A stretch of DNA of 64,000 nucleotides, from NCBI GenBank assembly GCA_030645365.1, contig JAUSMB010000047.1, positions 26,317-90,316 on the forward strand, given 5' to 3'. Under the pieces are notes generated by a model. The model had not been told where the DNA came from, searched no databases, and was given only the letters and a program-made list of their open reading frames with translations. Both the position numbers and the translations under genes were made by a program. Origin of the DNA: Rugosibacter sp. (GTDB lineage: Bacteria > Pseudomonadota > Gammaproteobacteria > Burkholderiales > Rhodocyclaceae). Positions 1 through 11,989 of this stretch are shown one piece after another. Numbering within the stretch: position 1 is the stretch's first letter; each line of letters starts with the position of its first letter.

Positions 1-521
1 TTGCGCAACAGGACGCTATAGGCACCATAGGCAATTGTGCCAATGAGCATCAATCCGTCACCGATGGCAATCCCTTGATTCATCAGATTAAAGGGCAAGC
101 CTTTGGTCACAAGAATCAGAATGCCAAACATGGATAATGCCGCGCCTACAATCAGCGAAGTTGTTGGTCGTTCTTTGAGCAAGAGCGTGCTGAACAGCAT
201 GGTGTTTAATGGCATCAAAGAGCCAATCAGCCCCATGTTGGTGGCCGACGTGCTGGCTGCTGCGTAGTAAGCCAGACTTTGAAATAGCACCATGCCTAAA
301 AATGAGAATACGATGATCTTTGGCAGATGACTGAGCACCGTCACTCTGTTTGCCCATACTTTTTGCGCCATGAAGGGTGTCATGACTAGTCCTGCCAATA
401 ACCAGCGGTCAAACGAAATAACGCCTGGATCAATGGCGCCGGCAGAAAGTTTGCTCACGATTGTATTGAACGCCCAGATCAGAATGGCGATGAGCGGAAA
501 CGATAGATATTTTATGGACAT
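1..521 (-). CDS. EamA/DMT-family transporter (3' part off window)
   Basis: Own reverse translation MSIKYLSFPLIAILIWAFNTIVSKLSAGAIDPGVISFDRWLLAGLV...; hydrophobic DMT pattern; open to the window edge. Confidence 0.8.
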   Translation of the reverse strand, partial: MSIKYLSFPLIAILIWAFNTIVSKLSAGAIDPGVISFDRWLLAGLVMTPFMAQKVWANRVTVLSHLPKIIVFSFLGMVLFQSLAYYAAASTSATNMGLIGSLMPLNTMLFSTLLLKERPTTSLIVGAALSMFGILILVTKGLPFNLMNQGIAIGDGLMLIGTIAYGAYSVLLR

Positions 522-567
522 TTTTTATGTGTGGCAGAAGCCATATGTACGTTAATCTTTTTGTTCT

Positions 568-594
568 CGCCGTCTCACCAGCGCCGACTTTTTT
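568..594 (+). repeat. Dispersed motif copy 1 (just downstream of glnD)
   Basis: CGCCGTCTCACCAGCGCCGACTTTTTT. Confidence 0.85.
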
Positions 595-3205
595 ATGAGG
601 CTGATCTGTCGTTCACCTGTAATGCGGTAAGCAGGTCTTGCTCTAGTTTAACGAGTGTGCCAGTTTGCGTTAAGGCGTGTCCGCTGATTAAAAATACATC
701 TTCAACGCGCTCGCCCAAGGTGCCGATTTTTGCCGTGTGTAATCTGACGTGGTATTCATCCAGTACTTGAGCAATGGCGTAGAGTAACCCGGGGCGATCT
801 ACTGCGCTGATGTTCATCAGATATTGCTCGCCGCGCTCGTCTGGGCGAATTTCACATGCTGGGGTGATCGGAAAATGACGAACCAGACGCGACAGCCGCC
901 CTGCGGGTATTGAAGGCAATGGTGGCCGGGTGAGCAGTTGCTGTACTAGATCATGTTCGATCAGGCCGATCATGTCACGATAGGCGACCCCAAAACCCGG
1001 GGCGAAAATAATAAAGCTGTCCAAGGCGTGGCCGTTGCGCGTGGTATGGATGCGAGCATCCAGAATGTTGTACCCAAGGCGCGCGAAAAATCCACACAAA
1101 CGGGCAAACAGTTGCGGCTGGTCGGGACAATACACCATGACCTGCAACCCCTCGCCATTGGGGTTGAGATGCGCGCGAACAACGGGCGCTTGCGTATCCA
1201 CGCAGTGGTAAAGATTGCGAGTGTGCCAGGCAATTTCTTCGGCATGCTGGCGCATGAAGTAACTGATATCGAGCTGCTCCCATAAGGCTTGTTCAACCCC
1301 GTGACGCAAGCCGTAATAACGCAGAATGCGGCGGGCATCTTCTTGGCGTTCGGCGACGCCGGCGAGCTGTGGTACTGCATCACCGGCGAGTAGCTTGGCC
1401 GTCATGCGATATAAGTCTTCCAGCAGCTTGCCTTTCCAGTTATTCCACACTTTGGGACTGGTGCCACGAACATCCGCCACGGTCACGAGGTATAGCGCGG
1501 TCAGGCGCCGCCCATTGCCTACGCGCTGGGCAAATGCTGCGATGACCTGCGGATCTGAAAGATCTTTTTTTTGCGCGACTTGCGACATGGTCAGGTGCTC
1601 TGCAACAAGAAAGGCCACTAAATCAGTGTCTTCCTGGTTAAGGCCATGGTCATGACAAAACGTGGTTGCATCAGCGACACCGAGTGTGGAATGGTCGCCG
1701 CCGCGTCCTTTGGCGATGTCATGGAACAAGGCGGCAAAATAAAGCAGCCAGTGACGGTCAAACTCAGCCATGAGTCGCGAGCAAAACGGATACTCGTGTG
1801 CAAACTCAGGCATCGTAAAACGCCGCAGATTACGGATGACTTGCAAAATATGTTGATCGACCGTGTAGACGTGAAACAAATCGTGTTGCATCTGACCAAC
1901 GATGCGGCCAAAGGCTGGCAGGTAGCGACCAAGGATGTCGTATTGATTCATCCGCCGCAGAGCATGAATAAGATGCGGTTGCTGAAAAAGGCTGAGAAAC
2001 AGTGCGCGATTTGCTGGGTCAGCGCGAAATCGGGCATTGATCCGATGACGCGACCGCCACAGGGCGCGCAAGGTGCGGGGTGTCATACCCTTGATTTCAC
2101 CACGCTGCATTTGCACTAGAAAACATTCAAGCAGAGCGCGGGGCGAACGCTCAAAGGTGTCATCTTCGCGCACATCCAGTAGTTCTCGCACCGATTGAAA
2201 GTGCGCATTGATGACGATGGGTGCCCCTGTTTGGGCTGGCAGCAGATGATCCGCCAAGGCTTGCATGGTAAGGGTGTTGAGCTGAGTGACTAGCTTGGCT
2301 GTTTTGTAATAATGTTGCATCAACACTTCAGAAGCGCGCTTGGCTTCTGTTGCTTTCATGCCCAGGGTATTGGCGAGATTTTCCTGGTAATCAAACAGTA
2401 GACGATCTTCACGGCGCCCCGTTAGTAAATGCAAATGAATGCGTAATTCACGCAGGCGGCTTTCGCTACGGGCTAACAGCCGTGCTTCAATCGCGGTAAT
2501 AATGCCAGCCTGCGCTAAAGCCTGCCATGTATCACCTAGCTGCGCAGCACGCGCAACCCAGTGAATGATTTGCAAGTCACGCAACCCGCCGGGGTTTTCT
2601 TTGCAATTGGGTTCCAGGCTATAGGGGGTGTCGTTATAACGCGCGTAGCGCTCGGCTTGTTCTAACTGCTTGGCCTTTAAAAAAGCGACAGGATTGAGTG
2701 CAGCGCGGAAACTTTTCTCAAAGGTTTCATACAGGCTGGCGTCACCAATCAGATAACGTGCCTCCAGTAGCGACGTTTGTATGGTGATGTCGCGTGCCGA
2801 CTCTGTCAGGCATTCGCTTACCGTGCGCACGCTGTGGCCAATGTCGAGCCCGATATCCCACAGCAGGCCGACCAGGGCAGCTATTTTTTCTTCGTGTGCC
2901 GCCGCTTCGTCCACAGGGGGTGCCAGGGTGGCATCGCCAGTCGGTTGGGGTTGCAAAATCAGAAAATCCACGTCAGACGCTGGGTAAAGTGCACCACGGC
3001 CATAACCACCGACAGCGACCAGCGCCATGTCTGTTGGTAAATCAAGCGCTATCCAAAGTTCGCGCAGAATGCCATCTACCAGAGCTGCGCGGTTGGCGAG
3101 CAGTTCGCGGCTATGCTGGTTTTGGCGCCAGATGCTCGCTAACTGGGCCTGTGCTGCTGCCAGCTGCTGCCGTGTTGCCGCAGCAAGTGCGCGCATGTCT
3201 TCCAT
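593..3205 (-). CDS. glnD: [protein-PII] uridylyltransferase GlnD
   Basis: 870 aa; nucleotidyltransferase GGYGRGALYPASDVD, HD domain LFHDIAKGRGGDHS, C-terminal ACT repeats. Confidence 0.97.
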   Translation of the reverse strand: MEDMRALAAATRQQLAAAQAQLASIWRQNQHSRELLANRAALVDGILRELWIALDLPTDMALVAVGGYGRGALYPASDVDFLILQPQPTGDATLAPPVDEAAAHEEKIAALVGLLWDIGLDIGHSVRTVSECLTESARDITIQTSLLEARYLIGDASLYETFEKSFRAALNPVAFLKAKQLEQAERYARYNDTPYSLEPNCKENPGGLRDLQIIHWVARAAQLGDTWQALAQAGIITAIEARLLARSESRLRELRIHLHLLTGRREDRLLFDYQENLANTLGMKATEAKRASEVLMQHYYKTAKLVTQLNTLTMQALADHLLPAQTGAPIVINAHFQSVRELLDVREDDTFERSPRALLECFLVQMQRGEIKGMTPRTLRALWRSRHRINARFRADPANRALFLSLFQQPHLIHALRRMNQYDILGRYLPAFGRIVGQMQHDLFHVYTVDQHILQVIRNLRRFTMPEFAHEYPFCSRLMAEFDRHWLLYFAALFHDIAKGRGGDHSTLGVADATTFCHDHGLNQEDTDLVAFLVAEHLTMSQVAQKKDLSDPQVIAAFAQRVGNGRRLTALYLVTVADVRGTSPKVWNNWKGKLLEDLYRMTAKLLAGDAVPQLAGVAERQEDARRILRYYGLRHGVEQALWEQLDISYFMRQHAEEIAWHTRNLYHCVDTQAPVVRAHLNPNGEGLQVMVYCPDQPQLFARLCGFFARLGYNILDARIHTTRNGHALDSFIIFAPGFGVAYRDMIGLIEHDLVQQLLTRPPLPSIPAGRLSRLVRHFPITPACEIRPDERGEQYLMNISAVDRPGLLYAIAQVLDEYHVRLHTAKIGTLGERVEDVFLISGHALTQTGTLVKLEQDLLTALQVNDRSAS

Positions 3206-3206
3206 G

Positions 3207-4016
3207 TCAGGCGAGAATTTTGATGTGTTCAGGGCACGGCGGCGTGCCCGCAGAAAGGGTTAATACCTCGACGCCTGTTTCAGTCACTGTCAGGGTATGC
3301 TCGAATTGAGCAGAAAGGCTGCGGTCTTTGGTGACAATCGACCAGCCATCGGGGAGTTCAGAAATAGCCGCTTTGCCGGCATTGATCATGGGCTCAATGG
3401 TAAAGACCATGCCTGGTTCCATGATCGGCCCGCTGTTGGCGTTGCCATAGTGCAATACCTGGGGTTCCTCATGAAACTTGCGCCCTGTGCCATGGCCGCA
3501 AAATTCGCGCACGACAGAAAAGCCAGCGGCTTCCGCGTATTTTTGAATAGCTGCACCAATCGCACCTAGTCGCACACCGGGTTTAACTTGTGCAATTCCG
3601 ATCCACATGCATTCAAAAGTCACTTTGACTAGCCGCTTGGCCAGAATCGATGCGTCACCCACAATAAACGTGCGGCTGGTGTCTCCATGCCAACCATTTT
3701 TTATGTTCGTGATATCCAGATTGACAATATCCCCGTTTTTCAAGGGCCGATCATTTGGCACACCATGACATACCTGATGATTGATCGAAGCGCAGATGGA
3801 TTTCGGGAAAGGCGTATGTCCTGATGGGGCATAGTTGAGTGGTGCGGGAATGCAGTTTTGTACATTCACGGTGTAGTCATGGCACAGTCGATCCAACTCG
3901 GCTGTGGTTACGCCGGGTTTAACGAAGGGTTCAATGTAATCCAAGACCTCGGCGGCAAGACGGCAAACCTCGCGCATCTGAGCGATGTCGTCGGGTGTTT
4001 TAATGGAAATGGACAT
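3207..4016 (-). CDS. map: Type I methionine aminopeptidase
   Basis: MSISIKTPDDIAQMREVCRLAAEVLDYIEPFVKPGVTT...; GHGTGRKFHEEPQVLHYG. Confidence 0.97.
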   Translation of the reverse strand: MSISIKTPDDIAQMREVCRLAAEVLDYIEPFVKPGVTTAELDRLCHDYTVNVQNCIPAPLNYAPSGHTPFPKSICASINHQVCHGVPNDRPLKNGDIVNLDITNIKNGWHGDTSRTFIVGDASILAKRLVKVTFECMWIGIAQVKPGVRLGAIGAAIQKYAEAAGFSVVREFCGHGTGRKFHEEPQVLHYGNANSGPIMEPGMVFTIEPMINAGKAAISELPDGWSIVTKDRSLSAQFEHTLTVTETGVEVLTLSAGTPPCPEHIKILA

Positions 4017-4347
4017 GAGAGGCCAGCGCGGATGATAAAGCGAATCATTTTAACCGCTCAAGACTATATTCGCACGCCACGCTGTCTGCGAGGCGGGCTT
4101 TCCAAGACAGTTCTGTACTCCATAACTACGCTGACGGGCAGAGCCGTTCGCAAGCTGCACTCCCTAGAAACCTGCCGGAACTTGACTAATCCTCCGGACC
4201 ATCGCACATCAGTCATTTGTACGAAGCAACTTTCTCTGCGGGCAAGCCACCGGCGCAGCTACTTTTGTGGAGAAATCTCTCGATGGCATCCAGCAACACT
4301 ACCAAGCGTCCGCCAATAACCGTACCGAGCTCACGGTTTCAGTTGCG

Positions 4348-4373
4348 CGGCGTATCGCCAGCGCCGACTTTTC
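4348..4373 (+). repeat. Dispersed motif copy 2 (map-rpsB spacer)
   Basis: CGGCGTATCGCCAGCGCCGACTTTTC. Confidence 0.85.
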
Positions 4374-4579
4374 GGCTGTGAGCGCCATGCCAAGGGGAAA
4401 GTGGTTGCCATCGGATACGCTTGCATCCCATGGGGCAGGGCGGCTAGAATAGCGACCCTGTCCGGGATGTTCCTGGACGGAAATCCACACGCCTGGCGCC
4501 GATAGGGTGGCGTTTGCAAGAGTAAACCCTTGCAGAGCAGCACGGCCGGGCGGCGGTTCAACCCAATCGGAGATACTTG

Positions 4580-5338
4580 ATGAGCACTACTATGCGCCAA
4601 ATGTTGGAGGCCGGCGTTCACTTCGGCCACCAAACACGTTTCTGGAATCCCAAGATGGCCCCCTATATCTTTGGCCATCGCAACAAAATCCATATTGTTA
4701 ACCTTGAAAAGACCTTCGTTAAATACAACGAAGCGATTGCTTTCATCCGCAAGCTGGCCGCTAAAAAAGGCACGATTCTTTTCGTCAGTACCAAACGTCA
4801 GGCGCGCGAGATTATCGCTGAAGAGGCTACGCGTTGCGGTATGCCTTACGTCGATGATCGTTGGCTCGGTGGCATGATGACTAACTTCAAAACCTTGAAG
4901 CTGTCTGTCAAGCGCCTGCATGAGTTAGAGCAGCTGGAAACAGACGGTGGCTTGGCCAAATTGTCTAAAAAAGAAGGCCTTACTTTGCAACGTGAGATGG
5001 ACAAGCTCAGAAAGTCCATCGGCGGTATTAAAAACATGGCCGGTTTGCCTGATGCGATTTTTGTCATCGATGTGGGTTATCACAAAATTGCCATCACTGA
5101 AGCCGGTAAGCTCGGTATTCCTTTGATTGGTGTGGTGGATACCAACCACTCGCCTGAAGGTGTGACTTACGTTATTCCTGGCAATGACGACTCTACACGC
5201 GCTATTCGTTTGTATGCGCGTGGTATTGCTGACGCTATTCTGGAAGGCCAAAATCAAGCCATGGGCGATCTCGTCCAAGAGTTGGCCGGTGACGAAGAGT
5301 TTATTGAAGTTGATGGCGAGGGTGCGTCTGCAGATTAA
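4580..5338 (+). CDS. rpsB: 30S ribosomal protein S2
   Basis: [35 protein letters not shown] at 4580. Confidence 0.98.
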   Translation: MSTTMRQMLEAGVHFGHQTRFWNPKMAPYIFGHRNKIHIVNLEKTFVKYNEAIAFIRKLAAKKGTILFVSTKRQAREIIAEEATRCGMPYVDDRWLGGMMTNFKTLKLSVKRLHELEQLETDGGLAKLSKKEGLTLQREMDKLRKSIGGIKNMAGLPDAIFVIDVGYHKIAITEAGKLGIPLIGVVDTNHSPEGVTYVIPGNDDSTRAIRLYARGIADAILEGQNQAMGDLVQELAGDEEFIEVDGEGASAD

Positions 5339-5441
5339 TTTGCAAGCGTGGCTTAATGGCGGGGAGGGCATTTAGAATTTAGTCACTCCCCGTTTTTTGA
5401 TGCCGCTTTTTTGTGTAATGTTTCTGAAATTGGAGTCAAGC

Positions 5442-6341
5442 ATGGCGGAAATCACCGCAGGTATGGTCAAAGAATTGCGCGAAAAGACCGATGCGCCCAT
5501 GATGGAGTGCAAAAAAGCGCTAACAGAAGCTGCTGGCGACATGGATAAAGCTGAAGAAATTCTGCGCGTCAAGCTCGGTAGCAAGGCATCCAAGGCTGCA
5601 AGTCGTGTGGCGGCCGAAGGTGTGGTTGCCCTGCATATCAGCGCTGATGGCAAATTAGGCAGCATTCTGGAAATTAATTCGGAAACTGATTTTGTTGCCA
5701 AGAATGATGATTTTCTCAAGCTGGCTGCCGATTGCGCCGCTTTGGTCGCCACAAAAAATCCGGCTGATATTGCTGCATTATCCGCGTTGGAATTAGGCGG
5801 TAGCACTGTTGAATCCTTGCGCACAGGGCTGATCGGCAAGATTGGCGAAAACATGAGCTTGCGCCGGTTTGTGCGTTTTGAAGCAAAAGGGCGGCTGGCT
5901 TCGTATATTCACGGCGGCTCTAAAATTGGGGTCATGGTGGATGTGGTGGGTGGCGATGAGTCCCTAGCTAAAGATATTGCGATGCATATTGCAGCATCTA
6001 AACCGAAGTCACTGGATGCCTCCGGAGTTTCTTCTGAATTGCTGGAAACAGAGCGTCGTATTGCCATAGAAAAAGCGCGCGAATCAGGCAAGCCTGAGGC
6101 AATGCTGGAAAAAATTGCTGAAGGAACCGTGCAAAAGTATTTGCGCGATGTCACTTTGTTGGGCCAGATGTTCGTCAAAGCCGCAGATGGCAAACAAACC
6201 ATTGAGCAGCTTTTGAATTCCAAGGCCGCTTCAGTTGCCAGCTTTACCCTGTACGTGGTGGGTGAAGGCATCGAGAAAAAAGTGACAGACTTTGCTGCCG
6301 AAGTCGCTGCTCAAGCCGCTGCTGCTGCAGAAAACAAATAG
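5442..6341 (+). CDS. tsf: Elongation factor Ts
   Basis: [33 protein letters not shown] at 5442. Confidence 0.98.
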   Translation: MAEITAGMVKELREKTDAPMMECKKALTEAAGDMDKAEEILRVKLGSKASKAASRVAAEGVVALHISADGKLGSILEINSETDFVAKNDDFLKLAADCAALVATKNPADIAALSALELGGSTVESLRTGLIGKIGENMSLRRFVRFEAKGRLASYIHGGSKIGVMVDVVGGDESLAKDIAMHIAASKPKSLDASGVSSELLETERRIAIEKARESGKPEAMLEKIAEGTVQKYLRDVTLLGQMFVKAADGKQTIEQLLNSKAASVASFTLYVVGEGIEKKVTDFAAEVAAQAAAAAENK

Positions 6342-6344
6342 GAC

Positions 6345-7061
6345 ATGGCCGCGCCAAAATTTCGCCGTATTTTGCTCAAGCTCTCGGGCGAGGCACTGAT
6401 GGGGGATGATGCTTATGGCATTAATACCCCGATGCTCAATAGTATTGTGGCTGAAATTAAAGGCGTGGTTGATCTAGGGGTTGAAGTTGGTGTGGTCATT
6501 GGCGGTGGAAACATTTTCCGTGGCATGTCGGGTGTGGCTACAGGCATGGATCGGGCCACAGCTGATTACATGGGCATGTTGGCGACAGTGATGAACGGGA
6601 TGGCTTTGTCAGACGCCATGCGTCAGGCAGGACTTGGCGCCCGAGTGCAGTCTGCACTCAATGTAGAGCAGGTTGTTGAGCCCTATATTCGCGGCAAGGC
6701 CATTCGGTATCTTGAAGAAGGTAAGGTGGTTATTTTTTCTGCAGGTACGGGGAACCCCTTCTTCACAACAGATACTGCAGCAGCCTTGCGAGGTGCGGAA
6801 ATAGCTGCTGAAATCGTATTGAAGGCGACAAAGGTTGATGGCATCTATACCGCTGATCCTAAAAAAGACGCTACGGCAACGCGTTTTGCGCGCATCAGTT
6901 TTGATGAGGTGATTCAACGCAATCTCGCCGTTATGGATGCCACTGCGTTTGCCTTGTGTCGAGACCAAAAATTACCGATCAATGTGTTTTCAATTTTTAA
7001 ATCAGGCGCGCTCTTGCGTGTGGTGATGGGCGAAGACGAAGGAACACTGGTTCACGTTTAA
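6345..7061 (+). CDS. pyrH: UMP kinase
   Basis: [21 protein letters not shown]...[13 protein letters not shown]. Confidence 0.98.
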   Translation: MAAPKFRRILLKLSGEALMGDDAYGINTPMLNSIVAEIKGVVDLGVEVGVVIGGGNIFRGMSGVATGMDRATADYMGMLATVMNGMALSDAMRQAGLGARVQSALNVEQVVEPYIRGKAIRYLEEGKVVIFSAGTGNPFFTTDTAAALRGAEIAAEIVLKATKVDGIYTADPKKDATATRFARISFDEVIQRNLAVMDATAFALCRDQKLPINVFSIFKSGALLRVVMGEDEGTLVHV

Positions 7062-7115
7062 GCTTGTTAGGCCATGTGCAGGCGTGCTGCAGGCGTTTAA
7101 TTCAGGAGTCTTTTG

Positions 7116-7673
7116 ATGATCCCCGAGCTGAAAAAAATCACCGAACAAAAGATGCAAAAGAGTTTGGAGTCGCTGCAAGCTGATCTGGCGAAAGTGCGCA
7201 CTGGCCGAGCGCATACGGGCATACTGGATCATGTTCAAGTTGATTATTATGGTTCGCCAATGCCGATCAACCAAGTAGCGAATATCACTCTGCTTGATGC
7301 GCGAACCATTGGTGTACAGCCATGGGAAAAACCCATGGTACCCAAAGTTGAAAAAGCCATTCGGGATGCTGATCTCGGGTTAAACCCTGCGACGCAAGGC
7401 GATATAATTCGTGTGCCGATGCCGGCTTTGACCGAAGAGCGTCGCCGTGACTTGATCAAAGTTGTGAAGCATGAAGGTGAAAATGCCAAGATCGCGATAC
7501 GTAATCTGCGTCGCGATGGCAATACACACATCAAAGAGGCGCTAAAAAATAAAGAGATTTCCGAAGATGATGAGCGCCGCGTACAAGACGACATCCAGAA
7601 GTTGACTGATCGTTATGTACTTGAGGTGGACAAGCTGCTAGCCGATAAAGAAAAAGATTTGATGGCGGTTTGA
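7116..7673 (+). CDS. frr: Ribosome recycling factor
   Basis: [39 protein letters not shown]. Confidence 0.98.
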   Translation: MIPELKKITEQKMQKSLESLQADLAKVRTGRAHTGILDHVQVDYYGSPMPINQVANITLLDARTIGVQPWEKPMVPKVEKAIRDADLGLNPATQGDIIRVPMPALTEERRRDLIKVVKHEGENAKIAIRNLRRDGNTHIKEALKNKEISEDDERRVQDDIQKLTDRYVLEVDKLLADKEKDLMAV

Positions 7674-7719
7674 CCCGCATCACCGTGACTGTCTTGCACC
7701 GAACTGCGAAGAAATTCTA

Positions 7720-8520
7720 ATGGCAAAATTCACGAGTTCAACCCAGACGATACCGAATGTCAGTGATATTCCACGACATGTCGCCATGATCATGGATGGA
7801 AATGGGCGTTGGGCGAAAAAACGGTTCTTGCCACGCGTAGCCGGCCATAAGCGAGGGGTTGATACGGTTCGTTCGATGGTAAAGGCTTGCATTTCTCAAG
7901 GCATTGAATACCTTACCCTGTTTGCTTTTTCTTCGGAAAACTGGCGTCGCCCCGCCGATGAAGTTTCGTTTTTGATGAATCTTTTTTTCACCGCACTACA
8001 GAGTGAAATTAGTAAACTCAATGCGAATGGCGTTTGTTTGCATGTGGTGGGTGACTTGCAATCCTTTGAGCCAAAATTGTTAGCATTGATTCACGAAGGT
8101 GAGGCACTGACTGCCAACAATACGCGTCTGACGCTGACGATTGCTGCTAACTATGGTGGTCGCTGGGATATTTTGCAGGCGGCCAATCAGTTAGCGCTGG
8201 CTCAGCCAGAAAAAATCGGACATTACACCGAGGCTGATCTGATTCCTCATTTGATGATGGCATATGCGCCCGAGCCCGATTTGTTCATTCGCACGGGGGG
8301 TGAGCAGCGCATCAGCAATTTTTTGCTGTGGCAGTTGGCCTATAGTGAATTTTATTTTACTGATACGTTGTGGCCTGACTTCACTGAGTCTGCATTAAGT
8401 GAGGCGATTCAGTCTTACCAGCAGCGCGAGCGCCGTTTTGGGCGAACTGGTGATCAGGTAAGCGACCAGAAAAATGATCAGACAAGCTCGGTCGCCGTAT
8501 TATCAGCGCCGACTTTATAG
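7720..8520 (+). CDS. uppS: Isoprenyl (undecaprenyl) diphosphate synthase
   Basis: [30 protein letters not shown]-terminal tail VAVLSAPTL encoded by a copy of the dispersed motif. Confidence 0.96.
   Translation: MAKFTSSTQTIPNVSDIPRHVAMIMDGNGRWAKKRFLPRVAGHKRGVDTVRSMVKACISQGIEYLTLFAFSSENWRRPADEVSFLMNLFFTALQSEISKLNANGVCLHVVGDLQSFEPKLLALIHEGEALTANNTRLTLTIAANYGGRWDILQAANQLALAQPEKIGHYTEADLIPHLMMAYAPEPDLFIRTGGEQRISNFLLWQLAYSEFYFTDTLWPDFTESALSEAIQSYQQRERRFGRTGDQVSDQKNDQTSSVAVLSAPTL
8493..8516 (+). repeat. Dispersed motif copy 3 (last codons of uppS)
   Basis: CGCCGTATTATCAGCGCCGACTTT. Confidence 0.85.
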
Positions 8521-8577
8521 CACTCATGCGTTTGCCATCGGCAAAGACTTTGTCATTGATGGGCGCATGCCAGCAGG

Positions 8578-9378
8578 ATGTCCAATCCTAATCAACGCGT
8601 AATTACCGCACTATGCCTGGTAGTTGGGTTGGGTGCGGTGCTATTTACGTTTTCCGCTAGTGTCGCCGCGTTCGCTTTTGCGCTGATTGCTGCCTGCGCC
8701 GCTTGGGAATGGGGCGGCTTGATGCGGCAAGATCAACCAGCACGCATCATGTATGCCTTTGTTTTATTGCTGTTCTGCTGGCAAGTGCATATTCTTTCCG
8801 CAACATTGACCCCCATTTTGTTGACTATTTCTGTGGTGTTCTGGCTAACGATTGTGCCCTTTTGGCTATGGCGAAAATGGACACTTGGCGGGAATGACTT
8901 TTTTGGCTATCTCATGGGTGTTCTGGTAATTCTGCCTACATGGGCTGCCATGGTGTTTTTATACACTGCCGGTCCGTGGGTGTTACTGGCAACGATGGCA
9001 ATTGTTTGGGTGGCTGATATCGGGGCTTATTTCACAGGCCGTGCGTTTGGCCGACATAAATTGGCTCCCACCATAAGTCCGGGTAAAACCTGGGAAGGCG
9101 TTGCCGGGGCGGTGTTGGGGGTAGCGGTCTATAGTGTATTTTTGCTGGTTTATTTCCCTGCAACGAACACCTTGCACTGGGGTCTGTGGGCGTTGATTTT
9201 ACTGCTGCTGACAGCAGTCAGTGTGGTGGGTGACTTATTCGAGTCATTATTAAAACGCCAAGTGGGGATAAAGGATAGCAGTAGGTTGCTGCCTGGCCAT
9301 GGAGGCATATTGGATCGCATCGACAGCTTGACGTCCACCTTGCCGCTGGCTGCATTCGTGCTCTATTTTTTCGTATGA
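8578..9378 (+). CDS. cdsA: Phosphatidate cytidylyltransferase
   Basis: Polytopic; C-terminal [34 protein letters not shown]. Confidence 0.96.
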   Translation: MSNPNQRVITALCLVVGLGAVLFTFSASVAAFAFALIAACAAWEWGGLMRQDQPARIMYAFVLLLFCWQVHILSATLTPILLTISVVFWLTIVPFWLWRKWTLGGNDFFGYLMGVLVILPTWAAMVFLYTAGPWVLLATMAIVWVADIGAYFTGRAFGRHKLAPTISPGKTWEGVAGAVLGVAVYSVFLLVYFPATNTLHWGLWALILLLLTAVSVVGDLFESLLKRQVGIKDSSRLLPGHGGILDRIDSLTSTLPLAAFVLYFFV

Positions 9379-10556
9379 TGAATCTGACTATTCTCGGTGC
9401 AACCGGCTCTATTGGCGTAAGCACGCTGGATGTTGTCGCGCGTCATCCAGATCGATATAAGGTCGTTGCACTTAGCGGCCATACCCGCATTGAACTGCTT
9501 GCCGAGCAGTGCCGTCAATTCAAACCTGCTTATGCAGTGACTGGCAGTGCGACAGCTGCACAACAGCTGACACATCTGCTTTCAGCCGGTGACTCTAACA
9601 CCCAGGTTTTGTATGGCGCTGACGCGCTGACGCATATTGCCAGCTTGTCTGAAGTGGATGCGGTCATGGCGGCTATTGTCGGTGCAGCAGGTCTTATGCC
9701 GACGCTGGCTGCGGTGAGCGCGGGCAAACGTGTTTTGCTGGCCAATAAAGAAGCATTGGTCATGGCGGGTGATATTTTCATGGCGGAAGTGCGTCAATCT
9801 GGCGCGTGCTTGTTGCCAATCGACAGTGAACACAATGCAATATTTCAATCCATGCCCGCAGGCTATGCAGGAGATTTCTCTCCTGCTGGAATCAGCCGTA
9901 TTTTGCTCACCGCCTCAGGAGGACCATTTCGAGATATCAAGATAGAAGCACTATCGAGTGTGACTCCGGAGCAAGCGGTAGCCCATCCCAAATGGGTCAT
10001 GGGAAGAAAAATTTCCGTTGATTCAGCAACCATGATGAACAAGGGGCTTGAAGTCATCGAGGCGCATTGGTTGTTTAACGCACCAGCTGATCATATTGAA
10101 GTAGTGATTCACCCACAAAGCGTTATTCATTCGCTGGTTGAATATGCCGATGGCTCTGTGCTCGCTCAACTGGGTAATCCGGATATGCGAACTCCGATTG
10201 CACATGCCCTGGCTTGGCCGCAACGCATTGATTCTGGTGTACAAAAACTCGATTTGTTTGCCATAGGGCAGCTGACGTTCGAGCGTCCGGATCTGGCGCG
10301 TTTTCCTTGCCTTGGCTTGGCATATCAGGCTTTGCGGGTGGGCGGGAATGCGCCAGCTGTGTTGAATGCAGCAAATGAAGTCGCGGTGAGCGAATTTTTG
10401 GCGGGACATTTACCTTTTCTTAAAATTGCCTCAGTGATTGCAGAAGCGCTAGAAGCTGTACCGCTCAGCGTCGTGACGTCGATAGATATGGTTATGGCGG
10501 CTGATCACCAGGGGCGAGTTGCAGCTAAACGTGCTTTGCCTGCTTACCTACAATGA
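9375..10556 (+). CDS. dxr: 1-deoxy-D-xylulose 5-phosphate reductoisomerase
   Basis: [27 protein letters not shown]; overlaps cdsA stop. Confidence 0.97.
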   Translation: MMNLTILGATGSIGVSTLDVVARHPDRYKVVALSGHTRIELLAEQCRQFKPAYAVTGSATAAQQLTHLLSAGDSNTQVLYGADALTHIASLSEVDAVMAAIVGAAGLMPTLAAVSAGKRVLLANKEALVMAGDIFMAEVRQSGACLLPIDSEHNAIFQSMPAGYAGDFSPAGISRILLTASGGPFRDIKIEALSSVTPEQAVAHPKWVMGRKISVDSATMMNKGLEVIEAHWLFNAPADHIEVVIHPQSVIHSLVEYADGSVLAQLGNPDMRTPIAHALAWPQRIDSGVQKLDLFAIGQLTFERPDLARFPCLGLAYQALRVGGNAPAVLNAANEVAVSEFLAGHLPFLKIASVIAEALEAVPLSVVTSIDMVMAADHQGRVAAKRALPAYLQ

Positions 10557-10566
10557 GGAGTAGCTA

Positions 10567-11940
10567 GTGAATTTTCAAATGATCGCACTCTATGCAGGCG
10601 CTTTTCTCTTGGCACTAGGCCTGTTGGTCTTGATTCATGAGTTGGGCCATTATTTTGCGGCACGTCGATGCGGTGTCAAGGTCTTACGGTTTGCGATCGG
10701 CTTTGGGCCGATCATGTGGTCACGTCGTTTCGGTAGCGATCAAACGGAATGGGCTATTGGGCTGTTGCCCTTGGGTGGCTATGTCAAGATGCTCGATGAG
10801 CGTGAGGGTGATGTCGCTGCTAGCGAGCTGTCACGCGCTTTTAACCAGCAAACGGTTGGTCGCCGTGCTTTTATTGTTGTTGCCGGACCTGTAGCCAATT
10901 TGCTGTTGGCCATTTTTCTTTACTGGCTCGTGTTCATGGCGGGCATGATCGAATTGAAGCCGCGTCTGGGTGTTCCCCCACAGGGAAGCCCTGCAGCAGT
11001 TGCCGGAATTGAAGCGGGCTTTACCGTGCGTGCCGTGAATGAAAAATCCATAGCCAGCTGGCAGGATTTACGCTGGGAAGTGATGCGTCAGACGATGAAT
11101 GTGGCGGCGCTGAAGCTGGATGGTACGACAAGCGAGGGGTTCTCAGCGAGTTATCACCTTGATAATCTGCGGTTTTCAATGGCCGAGATTGAAAAAGATC
11201 CATTGACCCCGCTGGGTTTATTGCTCTACAGGCCGCCTTTGCCTGCGATTGTCGGACAGATTATGCCAGCCTCTGCCGCTGCCATTGCTGGCTTTCGCGC
11301 GGATGATCGAGTATTGGAAATTGATGGCACAAAAATTTCCGAGTGGGCTGACATTGGCGCTATCACACGCAATGCTGCTGGGCGTCCGTTAGTTTTTACT
11401 ATTGAGCGGACCGGGCAGCAGATGAATCTGACGGCAACCCCTCAGCTGAACAGTGCGGGTGAAGCGCGTGTTGGCAGACTAGGGATAGCTGTCAAGGAAG
11501 ATGTGTCATTGATGACTGAAATGACCACGCTGGTTCGTTATAACCCCTGGGAAGCCGCGACTCGCGCGGTGGTTAAAACATGGGATACCGCGATTATCAG
11601 TTTGCGCATGATGGGGCGCATGATCACGGGAGAGTTGTCCTGGAAAAATCTTTCCGGTCCCGTCACCATTGCTGATTACGCAGGCCAAACAGCGCGTCTT
11701 GGACTGAGCTATTACCTTAGCTTTATTGCGTTGATCAGTATCAGCCTCGGTGTGCTTAATTTGCTGCCTATTCCGGTTCTGGATGGGGGTCATTTAATGT
11801 ATTATCTTGCAGAATTCATCAAGGGAAAGCCGCTTTCTGATCGAGTTTTGGCGATTGGACAACAGATAGGTTTTGCCCTGCTGGCACTGCTCATGGTATT
11901 TGCTTTTTATAACGATTTTAATCGTCTTTTTTCCAGTTGA
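10567..11940 (+). CDS. rseP: RIP metalloprotease RseP
   Basis: HELGHY zinc motif, PDZ domains, LNLLPIPVLDGGH; GTG start. Confidence 0.96.
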   Translation: MNFQMIALYAGAFLLALGLLVLIHELGHYFAARRCGVKVLRFAIGFGPIMWSRRFGSDQTEWAIGLLPLGGYVKMLDEREGDVAASELSRAFNQQTVGRRAFIVVAGPVANLLLAIFLYWLVFMAGMIELKPRLGVPPQGSPAAVAGIEAGFTVRAVNEKSIASWQDLRWEVMRQTMNVAALKLDGTTSEGFSASYHLDNLRFSMAEIEKDPLTPLGLLLYRPPLPAIVGQIMPASAAAIAGFRADDRVLEIDGTKISEWADIGAITRNAAGRPLVFTIERTGQQMNLTATPQLNSAGEARVGRLGIAVKEDVSLMTEMTTLVRYNPWEAATRAVVKTWDTAIISLRMMGRMITGELSWKNLSGPVTIADYAGQTARLGLSYYLSFIALISISLGVLNLLPIPVLDGGHLMYYLAEFIKGKPLSDRVLAIGQQIGFALLALLMVFAFYNDFNRLFSS

Positions 11941-11989
11941 TTTTTCGGCTACTTTCTAGCTAATCTGTGTTTTTATCGAACGAATAACA

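Noticed and set aside
970-1383. Many antisense and overlapping ORFs in the track (e.g. within glnD, dxr, ureC, alr, radA)
   Set aside because: They overlap well-supported genes on the other strand or frame and show no recognisable domains; expected in GC-rich coding DNA.
4236-4270. CACCGGCGCAGCTACTTTTG as another motif copy
   Set aside because: Requires indels relative to the consensus; not convincingly related.
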